Source: JBHJGS01 sp050331575
GTDB taxonomy: Bacteria; Pseudomonadota; Alphaproteobacteria; Sphingomonadales; Rhodothalassiaceae
Reading direction: 5' to 3'
Assembly: GCA_050331575.1 (NCBI GenBank)
Contig: JBHJGS010000035.1
Location: 1-64,000, forward strand
DNA: 64,000 nt
Shown piece after piece: positions 26,950-34,092 of the stretch. How positions within the stretch are numbered: position 1 is the first letter of the stretch; every line of letters begins with the position of its first letter. The notes below the pieces were generated by a model that did not search any database, had not been told where the DNA came from, and saw only the letters and a program-made list of their open reading frames with translations. The translations under genes were made by a program, and so were the position numbers.

Positions 26950-28059
26950 TCATCTGCGCTGGTCGGTCAAGTCCCTGAGATGCGTGCCCAGGCGGAACGA
27001 CAGGATCAAGGTCTCCTCCGGCGTCAGCCGATCATCCGGCGGCGGACCTTGAAAGAAGGCAGCGGTATCGACGGAGAAGCCGCCTAAGCGGTTGAAATGT
27101 TCCAGGCTTGCATCGAAGAAGCGATTATAGCAGGCGGCCAGGCGGACCAATTCCCACGCGCGGTCCTCCCCGGCGGCGACTTTCACTCGGCAGATCAATG
27201 GCGCCTGGCCGATGGCACCGGCAAGTTCGCTGACACTGGCAGCGATGCTCTGCGGCGTGGCATCGACCGGCGCCTCCAAGCACACGACGGCATCCTCCGC
27301 GCCCACCTCATCGATCATCCGGCGCAACTCAGCGACCGATCCGCCGGGCCGATGCGACAAGACCAGCGGGCTGGCCAGGTCGCTTTGGGCAAAGCGCCGG
27401 ACCAAATCGGGATTGGGGGCATAACGGCCGGCCCAGCACAAATGGCCCAGCGGCGAGAAATGCCCCGAGGCGCCGCGCGCCGCGGCCAGATTGAGGTCGA
27501 GCTCTCCGACATTGCGGGCGACGAAGATTTCCGCCTTCTCAAACGGCGAAAAGCGCGTTCCGGTGATACCGCAGGCTTGCACGAAATCCAGGCTGCGGCG
27601 GATCTCCAGCACCAGCGCCTCATAATCCGCCCGCACGGCATCGGATATTTCGTCGCGTAAGGGCCATCGGCGAATGTTGCGCATATCCGACTCGCCGCCC
27701 TGGGCGAACGCGCGGGTCAGATTGGTGATGGCGGCCAGTTGACCATAGGTATCGAAGCTGTGCGCCTGATCCGGCTCCGCTTCGCCCTCGATGATGGCAT
27801 TAGTAAGGCCGGTCACCTTGACCGTCGGCAGACCGGTGCGCAGCATCATCACGGCATTCACCTGCAACAATACCCGCAAACTGTCCCACACTTCCTTGGC
27901 GCCGAACGAGCCGATATCGAACAGGAAATCGTTGATCTCCAGGAAGAAGGCTTCGCCGCGCGCCACGGCGGCCAGCCGTTCGCGCAAATGCTGGATCTCA
28001 TCTTGGGTCACCAAGGGCGGCAGATGGTCCAGTTTGGCGTCAAGGGTGGCGAGGGTCAT
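26950..28059 (-). CDS. Degenerate class II DAHP synthase homologue (probable pseudoenzyme)
   Basis: Protein of 369 residues matching class II 3-deoxy-D-arabino-heptulosonate-7-phosphate synthase along its length, but about 80-90 residues short. Framework kept: DSLRVLLQVNAVMMLRTGLPTVKV (59-82), TNLTRAFAQGGESDMRNIRRWPL (112-134), and the C-terminal DDRLTPEE (342-349, normally DPRLNAEQ). Lost: the metal-cysteine motif GGDCAE (here EINDFLF, 41-47), the substrate loop GDRTRQLDGAHVEF (here AGRYAPNPDLVRRF), and the metal-histidine motif DPMHGN. Catalysis of the first shikimate step is therefore unlikely; a regulatory, binding or altered-substrate role is inferred. It lies 74 bases downstream of the prephenate-dehydratase-like gene on the same strand. 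Confidence 0.72.
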   Translation of the reverse strand: MTLATLDAKLDHLPPLVTQDEIQHLRERLAAVARGEAFFLEINDFLFDIGSFGAKEVWDSLRVLLQVNAVMMLRTGLPTVKVTGLTNAIIEGEAEPDQAHSFDTYGQLAAITNLTRAFAQGGESDMRNIRRWPLRDEISDAVRADYEALVLEIRRSLDFVQACGITGTRFSPFEKAEIFVARNVGELDLNLAAARGASGHFSPLGHLCWAGRYAPNPDLVRRFAQSDLASPLVLSHRPGGSVAELRRMIDEVGAEDAVVCLEAPVDATPQSIAASVSELAGAIGQAPLICRVKVAAGEDRAWELVRLAACYNRFFDASLEHFNRLGGFSVDTAAFFQGPPPDDRLTPEETLILSFRLGTHLRDLTDQRR

Positions 28060-28083
28060 GGCTATCCCTGATGGCTATCCCTG
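28058..28083. repeat. 13-bp perfect tandem duplication at a start codon
   Basis: ATGGCTATCCCTG occurs twice in succession (28058-28070 and 28071-28083). On the minus strand each unit carries AGGGA followed by GATAGCCAT, so the ribosome-binding region of the DAHP-synthase-like gene is duplicated; only the proximal copy is followed by a true ATG. Confidence 0.9.
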
Positions 28084-28133
28084 GCAGCGATTGATCCGTA
28101 TCGAACCACAAGTGCGCCGCGTAACCATCGCCG

Positions 28134-28925
28134 TCAAGGAAAAGCCGCGCGCGCCTCCGCTGCATCGCTGAGGCCAAGATTAATGCCGCTCTTCGGCACG
28201 GTCAGCGGGCGCGGATGCATCACACAGCCCACCGTGCCGGCCCAGGCGGCGACCGTGCCGCGGCTGCCTGCCGCGTGCGCCACCAGCATATCCTCCTCCC
28301 GATCGAACAGAATCAGGCAGCCGGTGGTGCCGGTGGTGCCGCGCGCAAAGCGTAAAAACAAGGTCGCCGCGGCACCATCCTCCCAAGCCAGATGGTCGCT
28401 GGCCAAATTCGGATAGTCCCGCACATCCGGCGGGCCCAGTGCGGCTTGGCCTGTCGCCACGCCTTCGCTGACCCGTCGCAAAGCCAGTCCATTGGACGCG
28501 CACGGGACCGTTTGGGCGCCGATCCCGGCCAGCCGTCTGGCGCATTGCGCCAGCGCCATGGGATGACCCAGCACATGGGTGACGTCGCTGTCGTCATCGC
28601 GCCGGCGATACAGCCGAAAGCGGATCGGGATCAGATGCCCCCGCTCCGCCTTGATGCCGGGGCTGAACCGGCGCGCGGCGGTGAAGCTGTCCACCACCGG
28701 CCCGGCCCGACTATTGATCCATGGGATCACGGCGTGATCAGCACGGCCTTCGGCCAAGGCGTTCAGACAGTCCGGCACATCGTCGAAGGGCGTTAACGGC
28801 GCGTCGCACATGGCCCGCGCGGCGCGTTCGCTATAGGTTCCCGCCGGGCCCAGATAGGCGACGGTGCCCTGGCCCGGCCCGGTCGCTTGCGTCTGTTCGG
28901 TGCGAGCGGCTACAGACGGAGGCAT
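28134..28925 (-). CDS. Prephenate dehydratase-like protein with altered active site
   Basis: Protein of about 263 residues related to the substrate-binding domains of prephenate dehydratase: TVAYLGPAGTYSERAARA (21-38), FDDVPDCLNALAEGRADHAVIPWINSRAG (47-75, normally PIENSxAG), and VLGHPMALAQCARRLAGIGAQTV (118-140, normally SHPQALAQC). The catalytic Thr-Arg-Phe motif is replaced by ATLF (187-190), removing the arginine, and no clear ACT regulatory domain with GAL/ESRP motifs follows. Conversion of prephenate to phenylpyruvate is therefore doubtful. Start uncertain: ATG at 28925 is used; an ATG at 28967 would overlap the divergent aminotransferase start. Probably cotranscribed with the DAHP-synthase-like gene. 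Confidence 0.72.
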   Translation of the reverse strand: MPPSVAARTEQTQATGPGQGTVAYLGPAGTYSERAARAMCDAPLTPFDDVPDCLNALAEGRADHAVIPWINSRAGPVVDSFTAARRFSPGIKAERGHLIPIRFRLYRRRDDDSDVTHVLGHPMALAQCARRLAGIGAQTVPCASNGLALRRVSEGVATGQAALGPPDVRDYPNLASDHLAWEDGAAATLFLRFARGTTGTTGCLILFDREEDMLVAHAAGSRGTVAAWAGTVGCVMHPRPLTVPKSGINLGLSDAAEARAAFP

Positions 28926-28965
28926 CGGCCGTCCGCCGCCGCCTGCCGCCACTGAGTCTGCCGCC

Positions 28966-30174
28966 ATGCTCACCATCCCCATCGCCCATCGCCTGGATCG
29001 CATAAAACCCTCTGCCACCTTGGCCGTCACCGCCAAGGCCGCGGAACTGCGCGCTGCCGGGCGCGACGTTCTGGGCCTGGGGGCCGGCGAACCCGATTTT
29101 GACACGCCCGACCACATCAAGGAAGCGGCGATCGCTGCCATGCGCGCGGGTCTGACGAAATACACGCCTGTTCCTGGCACGCCGGCACTGCGCGAGGCCG
29201 TTGCGGAGAAGTTTCGCCGCGACAACGGCCTCACTTATGCATCCGATCAGATCATCGTCAGCACCGGCGGCAAGCAGGTGCTGTACAACGCGCTCATGGC
29301 AAGTTTGGATCCGGGCGACGAGGTGATCGTGCCAGCACCTTACTGGGTTTCCTATCCCGATATGGTCCTGCTGGCCGACGGTGTTCCCGTCATCGTGGAA
29401 ACCGGCCAGGACGACGGCTTCAAGCTTCGCCCGGAGGCATTGGACCAGGCGATCACGCCGAAGACGAAATGGCTGATCTTCAATTCTCCGTCCAATCCCA
29501 CCGGGGCGGCCTACACCGCGGAGGAGATGCGCGCCCTGGGCCAGGTGCTGGAGCGGCATCCCCAGGTCCTGGTCATGGCCGACGACATGTATGAGCATAT
29601 CGTCTATGACGGCTTTGAGTTTGTCAGCCTCGCCCAGGCGGTGCCGGCGCTCTACGAGCGCGTGCTGACTTGCAACGGCGTGTCCAAGGCCTTCGCCATG
29701 ACCGGCTGGCGGATCGGCTATGCCGGCGGGCCGGCGCCGCTGATCAAGGCGATGGCCAAGATCCAGTCTCAATCGACCTCCAACCCCTCCTCCATCAGCC
29801 AGGCCGCGGCCCTGGCGGCTCTGACCGGGCCGATGGATTTCCTGCAGGAGCGCAATGCCGCCTTCAAGCAGCGCCGCGACCGCGTGCTGGACCTGCTCAA
29901 CGGCATTGACGGGCTGTCCTGCCGCGCGCCGGAGGGGGCCTTTTACCTGTTTCCCTCCGCCCGGGCGCTGATCGGCCGCACCGCGCCGGACGGCCCGGAC
30001 ATGGCCGACGATCTGGCGTTTTGCGATTATCTGTTGGACCGGGTCGGCGTGGCGGCGGTGCCGGGCACGGCGTTCGGCGCGCCGGGCTATTTCCGCGTGT
30101 CCTACGCCACCGATCTGGCCACCCTGGAGGACGCTTGCCGGCGCATCGGCGAGGCGTGTGCGGCCCTGACATGA
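28966..30174 (+). CDS. Class I/Ib pyridoxal-phosphate aminotransferase (AspC-like)
   Basis: Cytosolic aminotransferase of 402 residues of the aspartate/aromatic aminotransferase Ib group. N-terminal AVTAKAAELRAAGRDVLGLGAGEPDFDTPDHI, then PAPYWVSYPDMV, NSPSNPTGAAY, DDMYEHIVYDG, and the PLP lysine in NGVSKAFAMTGWRIGYAGGP. It would transaminate aspartate, prephenate or aromatic keto acids. Its start is head-to-head with the prephenate-dehydratase-like gene, and its stop overlaps hisG by four bases, so it is at the head of a coupled aminotransferase-hisG-hisD operon. Confidence 0.93.
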   Translation: MLTIPIAHRLDRIKPSATLAVTAKAAELRAAGRDVLGLGAGEPDFDTPDHIKEAAIAAMRAGLTKYTPVPGTPALREAVAEKFRRDNGLTYASDQIIVSTGGKQVLYNALMASLDPGDEVIVPAPYWVSYPDMVLLADGVPVIVETGQDDGFKLRPEALDQAITPKTKWLIFNSPSNPTGAAYTAEEMRALGQVLERHPQVLVMADDMYEHIVYDGFEFVSLAQAVPALYERVLTCNGVSKAFAMTGWRIGYAGGPAPLIKAMAKIQSQSTSNPSSISQAAALAALTGPMDFLQERNAAFKQRRDRVLDLLNGIDGLSCRAPEGAFYLFPSARALIGRTAPDGPDMADDLAFCDYLLDRVGVAAVPGTAFGAPGYFRVSYATDLATLEDACRRIGEACAALT

Positions 30175-30830
30175 CGGCCCAGCCCGTGATCTTTGCCGTG
30201 CCGAAGGGCCGCATCCTGGGCGAACTTCTGCCGCTGATCCGGGCCGCGGGCATCGAGCCGGAGCCGGACTTTCACAATGAGGCCAGCCGCAAGCTGCAAT
30301 TCGACACCAATATCGACGGTCTGCGGCTGATCCGCGTGCGCGCCTTCGATGTGGCGACCTTCGTGGCCTTCGGCGCGGCGCATCTGGGTGTTGCCGGCAA
30401 TGATGTGCTGTTGGAATTCGATTATGACGAGATCTACGCGCCCTTGGACCTGGGCATTGGCGCGTGCCGCCTGTCCCTGGCTCAGCCCGCGAACAGCGCC
30501 GAACAGCCGCCGCAAAGCCAGGGGCATCTGCGCGTGGCGACAAAATATCCCGGCATCACCCGTCGGCATTTCGCCCGCGCCGGCGTGCAGACCGAAGTGA
30601 TCAAGCTGAACGGCGCGATGGAACTGGCGCCGTCTTTGGGGCTATGCGGGCGCATTGTCGATCTGGTCTCCACCGGGTCGACGCTGAAGGCCAATGGTCT
30701 GGTTGAGGTGGAAGTGTTGGAACGCATCACGTCCCGGCTCATTGTCAATCGCGCCGCCTTCAAGACCCGGCCGGCCGATGTCGCGGCCTGGGTTGACCGT
30801 TTTCGCGAGGTTTTGTCCGATGCCGCTTAG
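30171..30830 (+). CDS. hisG: ATP phosphoribosyltransferase, short form
   Basis: First enzyme of histidine synthesis, 219 residues, the short HisG form that lacks the C-terminal regulatory domain and needs HisZ as partner. Segments: VIFAVPKGRILGELLPLIRAAGI, LRLIRVRAFDVATFVAFGAAHLGVAGNDVLLE and GRIVDLVSTGSTLKANGLVE, the PRPP loop region. Start overlaps the aminotransferase stop (ATGA) and its stop overlaps the hisD start. HisZ is not in the window. Confidence 0.95.
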   Translation: MTAQPVIFAVPKGRILGELLPLIRAAGIEPEPDFHNEASRKLQFDTNIDGLRLIRVRAFDVATFVAFGAAHLGVAGNDVLLEFDYDEIYAPLDLGIGACRLSLAQPANSAEQPPQSQGHLRVATKYPGITRRHFARAGVQTEVIKLNGAMELAPSLGLCGRIVDLVSTGSTLKANGLVEVEVLERITSRLIVNRAAFKTRPADVAAWVDRFREVLSDAA

Positions 30831-32115
30831 ATTGTCGCTCGCTGAGCGCGACTTCACCGACCGCTTTGAACAGTTGGTCGCCGCCAAGCGCGAGGCCGGC
30901 GCCGATGTGTCGGACGCCGTGGCGCAAATCGTGGCGGATGTGCGCGCCCGCGGCGACGCGGCCCTGATCGCGCTGACCGAGAAATTCGACCGGCTGACGC
31001 TGACGCCGCAAAGCCTGCGCATCGGCAAACAGGAGACGCAGGCCGCCTTCGATGGACTGGACGAACAGATGCGCAAGGCGCTGGAAACCGCCGCGGAGCG
31101 CATCGAGGGCTTTCACCAGCTGCAAAAGCCAAGGAATGAGCGCATCACCGACACCCACGGCATCGTCATGGGCTATCGCTTCACCCCGATCGAGGCGGTG
31201 GGCCTCTACGTGCCCGGCGGCACCGCCAGCTATCCCTCCTCGGTGCTGATGAACGCCATCCCCGCGCGCGTGGCTGGGGTGGAGCGGCTGGCGATGACCG
31301 TGCCGGCGCCAGAGGGCAAGCTGAACCCGCTGGTGCTGGCGGCCGCGCATCTGGCCGGGATCGAGGAGATCTATCATGTCGGCGGCGCGCAGGCGATTGC
31401 CGCCTTGGCCTTCGGCACCGAGACCATCGCTGCGGTCGACAAGATCGTCGGGCCGGGCAATGCCTATGTCGCCGAGGCCAAACGCCAGCTGTTCGGCCAT
31501 GTCGGCATCGACATGGTGGCCGGGCCCAGCGAGATCCTTGTCGTCGCCGATGCCGCCAACGATCCGGCCTGGACCGCGGCGGACCTGCTGTCCCAGGCCG
31601 AACATGATCCGGTCGCCCAGGCGATCCTGATCACCGACAGTCCGGGCTTTGCCGACCATGTGCTCAAGGCGATTGAGCAGCATTTGGCGCGTTTGGATCG
31701 GGCTGAGGTGGCGCGGCAAAGCTGGGCGGATTTCGGTGCGGTGATCCTGGTGGACGATCTGGTGCGCCAGGCGCCGCCGCTGATCGACCGCTTGGCGCCG
31801 GAGCATCTGGCCCTGGCTGTGGCAGAGCCGGAGGCGTTCATGGACCGCGTCCGCCATGCCGGCTCGGTGTTTCTGGGCCGGCATACGCCTGAAGCGGTGG
31901 GCGATTATGTCGGCGGGCCCAATCATGTTCTTCCCACCGGGCGCCGCGCGCGCTTTTCATCCGGCCTGGGTGTGCTGGACTTCATGAAGCGAACAAGCTT
32001 TTTGGGTCTGGACCAACGCGGACTGGCGGCGGTGGGGCCGGCGGCCGTGACCCTGGCGCGCGCCGAGGGCCTGGACGCCCATGCCCTTTCGGTGACGCTG
32101 CGATTGCAGGATTAG
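30820..32115 (+). CDS. hisD: Histidinol dehydrogenase
   Basis: Zinc enzyme of 431 residues making the last two oxidations to histidine. Visible family segments: YVPGGTASYPSSVLMNAIPARVAGV, GGAQAIAALAFGTETI, DKIVGPGNAYVAEAKRQLFGHVGIDMVAGPSEILVVAD, LLSQAEHDPVAQAILIT, APEHLALAV, and the C-terminal GPNHVLPTGRRARFSSGLGVLDFMKRTS. The ATG at 30820 overlaps the hisG end by 11 bases. Length normal. Confidence 0.97.
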   Translation: MPLRLSLAERDFTDRFEQLVAAKREAGADVSDAVAQIVADVRARGDAALIALTEKFDRLTLTPQSLRIGKQETQAAFDGLDEQMRKALETAAERIEGFHQLQKPRNERITDTHGIVMGYRFTPIEAVGLYVPGGTASYPSSVLMNAIPARVAGVERLAMTVPAPEGKLNPLVLAAAHLAGIEEIYHVGGAQAIAALAFGTETIAAVDKIVGPGNAYVAEAKRQLFGHVGIDMVAGPSEILVVADAANDPAWTAADLLSQAEHDPVAQAILITDSPGFADHVLKAIEQHLARLDRAEVARQSWADFGAVILVDDLVRQAPPLIDRLAPEHLALAVAEPEAFMDRVRHAGSVFLGRHTPEAVGDYVGGPNHVLPTGRRARFSSGLGVLDFMKRTSFLGLDQRGLAAVGPAAVTLARAEGLDAHALSVTLRLQD

Positions 32116-32118
32116 ACC

Positions 32119-32601
32119 ATGGCGGACCATCGGCTGATCCATGTCTCCATCGAACAGCCGCCGGGCGTGCGCTGGAATGCGGATATAGAACAGGAGCGCC
32201 GGGTCGCCATTTTCGACCTTCTGGAGCAGAACAGCTTCAAGCCGCTGATCGTGCTGAAGGACGATTTCGACGGGCCCTACCGCCTGCACCTGTCCAGCGC
32301 CGACAATCGTTTGACCTTTGCTTTGTCGGACCCCGAGGAGCAGCCGGTCGGCGACTTCAAGCTGTCGGTGACGCCGTTTCGCCGGGTCATCCGCGATTAT
32401 TTTCAGATCTGCGAGAGTTACTTCCAGGCGATCAAATCCGCCGCGCCGTCCAAGATCGAGGCGATCGACATGGGCCGGCGCGGGGTGCATAATGAGGGCA
32501 GCGAACTGCTGGTTGATGCGCTGAAGGACAAGGTCGAGATTGATTTCGACACCGGCCGGCGGTTGTTCACGCTGATCTGCGTTCTCCACCTGAAGCTCTG
32601 A
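32119..32601 (+). CDS. UPF0262 family protein
   Basis: Cytosolic protein of 160 residues of unknown function, restricted mainly to alphaproteobacteria. Recognised by FDLLEQNSFKPL, GPYRLHLSSADNRLTFAL, TPFRRVIRDYFQICESYFQAIKSA and EAIDMGRRGVHNEGSELL. It regularly sits directly after hisD, here with a three-base gap, so it is cotranscribed. No catalytic motif can be named. Confidence 0.9.
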   Translation: MADHRLIHVSIEQPPGVRWNADIEQERRVAIFDLLEQNSFKPLIVLKDDFDGPYRLHLSSADNRLTFALSDPEEQPVGDFKLSVTPFRRVIRDYFQICESYFQAIKSAAPSKIEAIDMGRRGVHNEGSELLVDALKDKVEIDFDTGRRLFTLICVLHLKL

Positions 32602-32608
32602 GGCGGGT

Positions 32609-33052
32609 ATGGCGGACCTGCCGCGCAGCGTGTTGTTCGTGTGCACGCGCAATGCGGTGCGCTCGCCCATGGCCGCCTATCTGGCCGACCGGCATTGTCG
32701 GCGCCGGGTGTTCGTGGCGTCGGCCGGCCTGGATCCGGGACCGGCCGACGGTTTTGCCCTGGCGGCGCTGGAGGAGGTCGGCATCGATGCCACCCGGCAC
32801 GAACCGCGCGCCCTGGCCGATGTCGACGCCGACCAGTTCGATCTGATCGTCACCTTGTCACCGGAAGCCCAGCACCACGCTGCCAAGCTGCCATTGAAGC
32901 CGGGCGCGGCCTTCGAATATTGGCCGACCATGGATCCGACCATCTTCGAGGGCAGCCGCGACCAACGCCTGACGGCCTATCGGGACCTGCGCGACGGCCT
33001 GGAACAGCGCATCCGAGAGCGCTTCCGCTTCACCGGCCCGGGGCACCTGTAA
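32609..33052 (+). CDS. Low-molecular-weight phosphotyrosine phosphatase family protein
   Basis: Phosphatase or arsenate-reductase-fold protein of 147 residues. The P-loop CTRNAVRS (Cys-x5-Arg-Ser) is near the N-terminus (LFVCTRNAVRSPMAAYLA). A C-terminal DPT motif (TMDPTIFEGS) supplies the probable general-acid Asp. The hisD-UPF0262-phosphatase order is a known alphaproteobacterial block, although the usual following infA and maf genes are absent here. Substrate unknown. Confidence 0.9.
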   Translation: MADLPRSVLFVCTRNAVRSPMAAYLADRHCRRRVFVASAGLDPGPADGFALAALEEVGIDATRHEPRALADVDADQFDLIVTLSPEAQHHAAKLPLKPGAAFEYWPTMDPTIFEGSRDQRLTAYRDLRDGLEQRIRERFRFTGPGHL

Positions 33053-33079
33053 CCGGCTGCACAAGCGAACCGCTTCAAG

Positions 33080-33124
33080 GCGCCGCCCGAAAAGCCCGGC
33101 AGTCTTGAGGCCGGGAAGCGGCGC
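33080..33124. terminator. Two-part hairpin between convergent genes
   Basis: Nested inverted repeats GCGCCGC/GCGGCGC (33080-33086 and 33118-33124) and CCCGGC/GCCGGG (33095-33100 and 33110-33115) lie between the phosphatase gene and the convergent ion-channel gene. No long U-run on either strand, so a bidirectional terminator role is only probable; the right arm overlaps the channel stop region. Confidence 0.4.
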
Positions 33125-33126
33125 GC

Positions 33127-33969
33127 TTACCCCGCCTTGCGCAGGCGTCGCTCCATCTCCTCCTTCAAGGCGGAGAATTCCTGGCTCAGCGTATCCATGC
33201 GGGCGATCAGGCGCTGTTCTTCATCCCCGATCAGATCAGCCAGCGCTTCGAGATTTTCTGCCCGTTCGATGCGGTGGACCTCGGCCATGCTGTCGACGAT
33301 GATGGCCACGAACAGGTTCAGCACGGCGAAGCTGGTGATCAGAATGAACGGCACGAAGAAGGCCCAGGCATAGGGATAGGCCTGCATCACCGGTCGTGCG
33401 ATGCCCATGCTCCAGCTCTCAAGCGTCATGATCTGGAACAGGGAATACAGGCTGGAACCGATATCGCCGAACCACTGCGGAAAGCTCTCGCCGAACAGAT
33501 TGGTGGCGATCACCGCGCCGACATAGAAGATCAGCAGCAACAGCGCCATCACCGTGCCCATTCCGGGAATGGCCGACAGCAGGGCCTGCACGACGCGGCG
33601 CATCTGCGGCAGGATCGAGATCAGCCGCAGCACCCGCAGCACCCGCAGCGCGCGCAGCACTGCCAGACCTTCCACCAGCGGCAGAAGCGAGATGCCGACC
33701 ACCAGCGTGTCGAACACGTTCCAGCCGCTCTTGGGAAAGTCCCGGCCATAGGCGATCATCTTGGCCGCCAATTCCGCCACGAAGATGCCCAGAATGATGG
33801 TGTCTGCCAGGATCAGCGCCTCGCCCCAGCGCGTCATGAAGGTCTGGGACGTCTGCAGCCCCAGCAGCACCGCGTTCAGAAGAATGAGCGCGGTGATCGC
33901 GGGGGTCACGGCCTTGTGGGCGAAAAAGGCGCGCAAGCGGGCGGGCAGGGCTTTCATCGGCGGGCTCAT
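33127..33969 (-). CDS. Voltage-gated sodium channel (BacNaV/NaChBac type)
   Basis: Inner-membrane ion channel of about 280 residues with six helices. The S4 voltage sensor has Arg every third residue (LRALRVLRVLRLISILPQMRR). The pore loop has the sodium-selective filter TLESWS, as in NaChBac, followed by S6 (PFILITSFAVLNLFVAIIVDSMAE) and a C-terminal coiled coil (about the last 50 residues, rich in Glu/Arg/Leu) that would hold the tetramer. Start uncertain: ATG at 33969 or 33957, neither with a strong ribosome-binding site. Role in motility or pH response is known only from other genera. Confidence 0.92.
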   Translation of the reverse strand: MSPPMKALPARLRAFFAHKAVTPAITALILLNAVLLGLQTSQTFMTRWGEALILADTIILGIFVAELAAKMIAYGRDFPKSGWNVFDTLVVGISLLPLVEGLAVLRALRVLRVLRLISILPQMRRVVQALLSAIPGMGTVMALLLLIFYVGAVIATNLFGESFPQWFGDIGSSLYSLFQIMTLESWSMGIARPVMQAYPYAWAFFVPFILITSFAVLNLFVAIIVDSMAEVHRIERAENLEALADLIGDEEQRLIARMDTLSQEFSALKEEMERRLRKAG

Positions 33970-34092
33970 CGGCAGCGAGATCGGGCCAGGCTCTTGGATG
34001 CCCGCCCGCAACACCCCGCGCAAGAGCCGGCTTGCGCCGGCCCCTGCCAAGCTCCTATAGCACGGCAACACCATCCCTCGGAGGCCGACCCG

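Noticed and set aside
33274..34092. N-terminal extension of coaBC by about 270 codons
   Set aside because: It is antisense to the sodium channel and translates to His/Gln-rich noise; coaBC homology starts exactly at the ATG at 34093.
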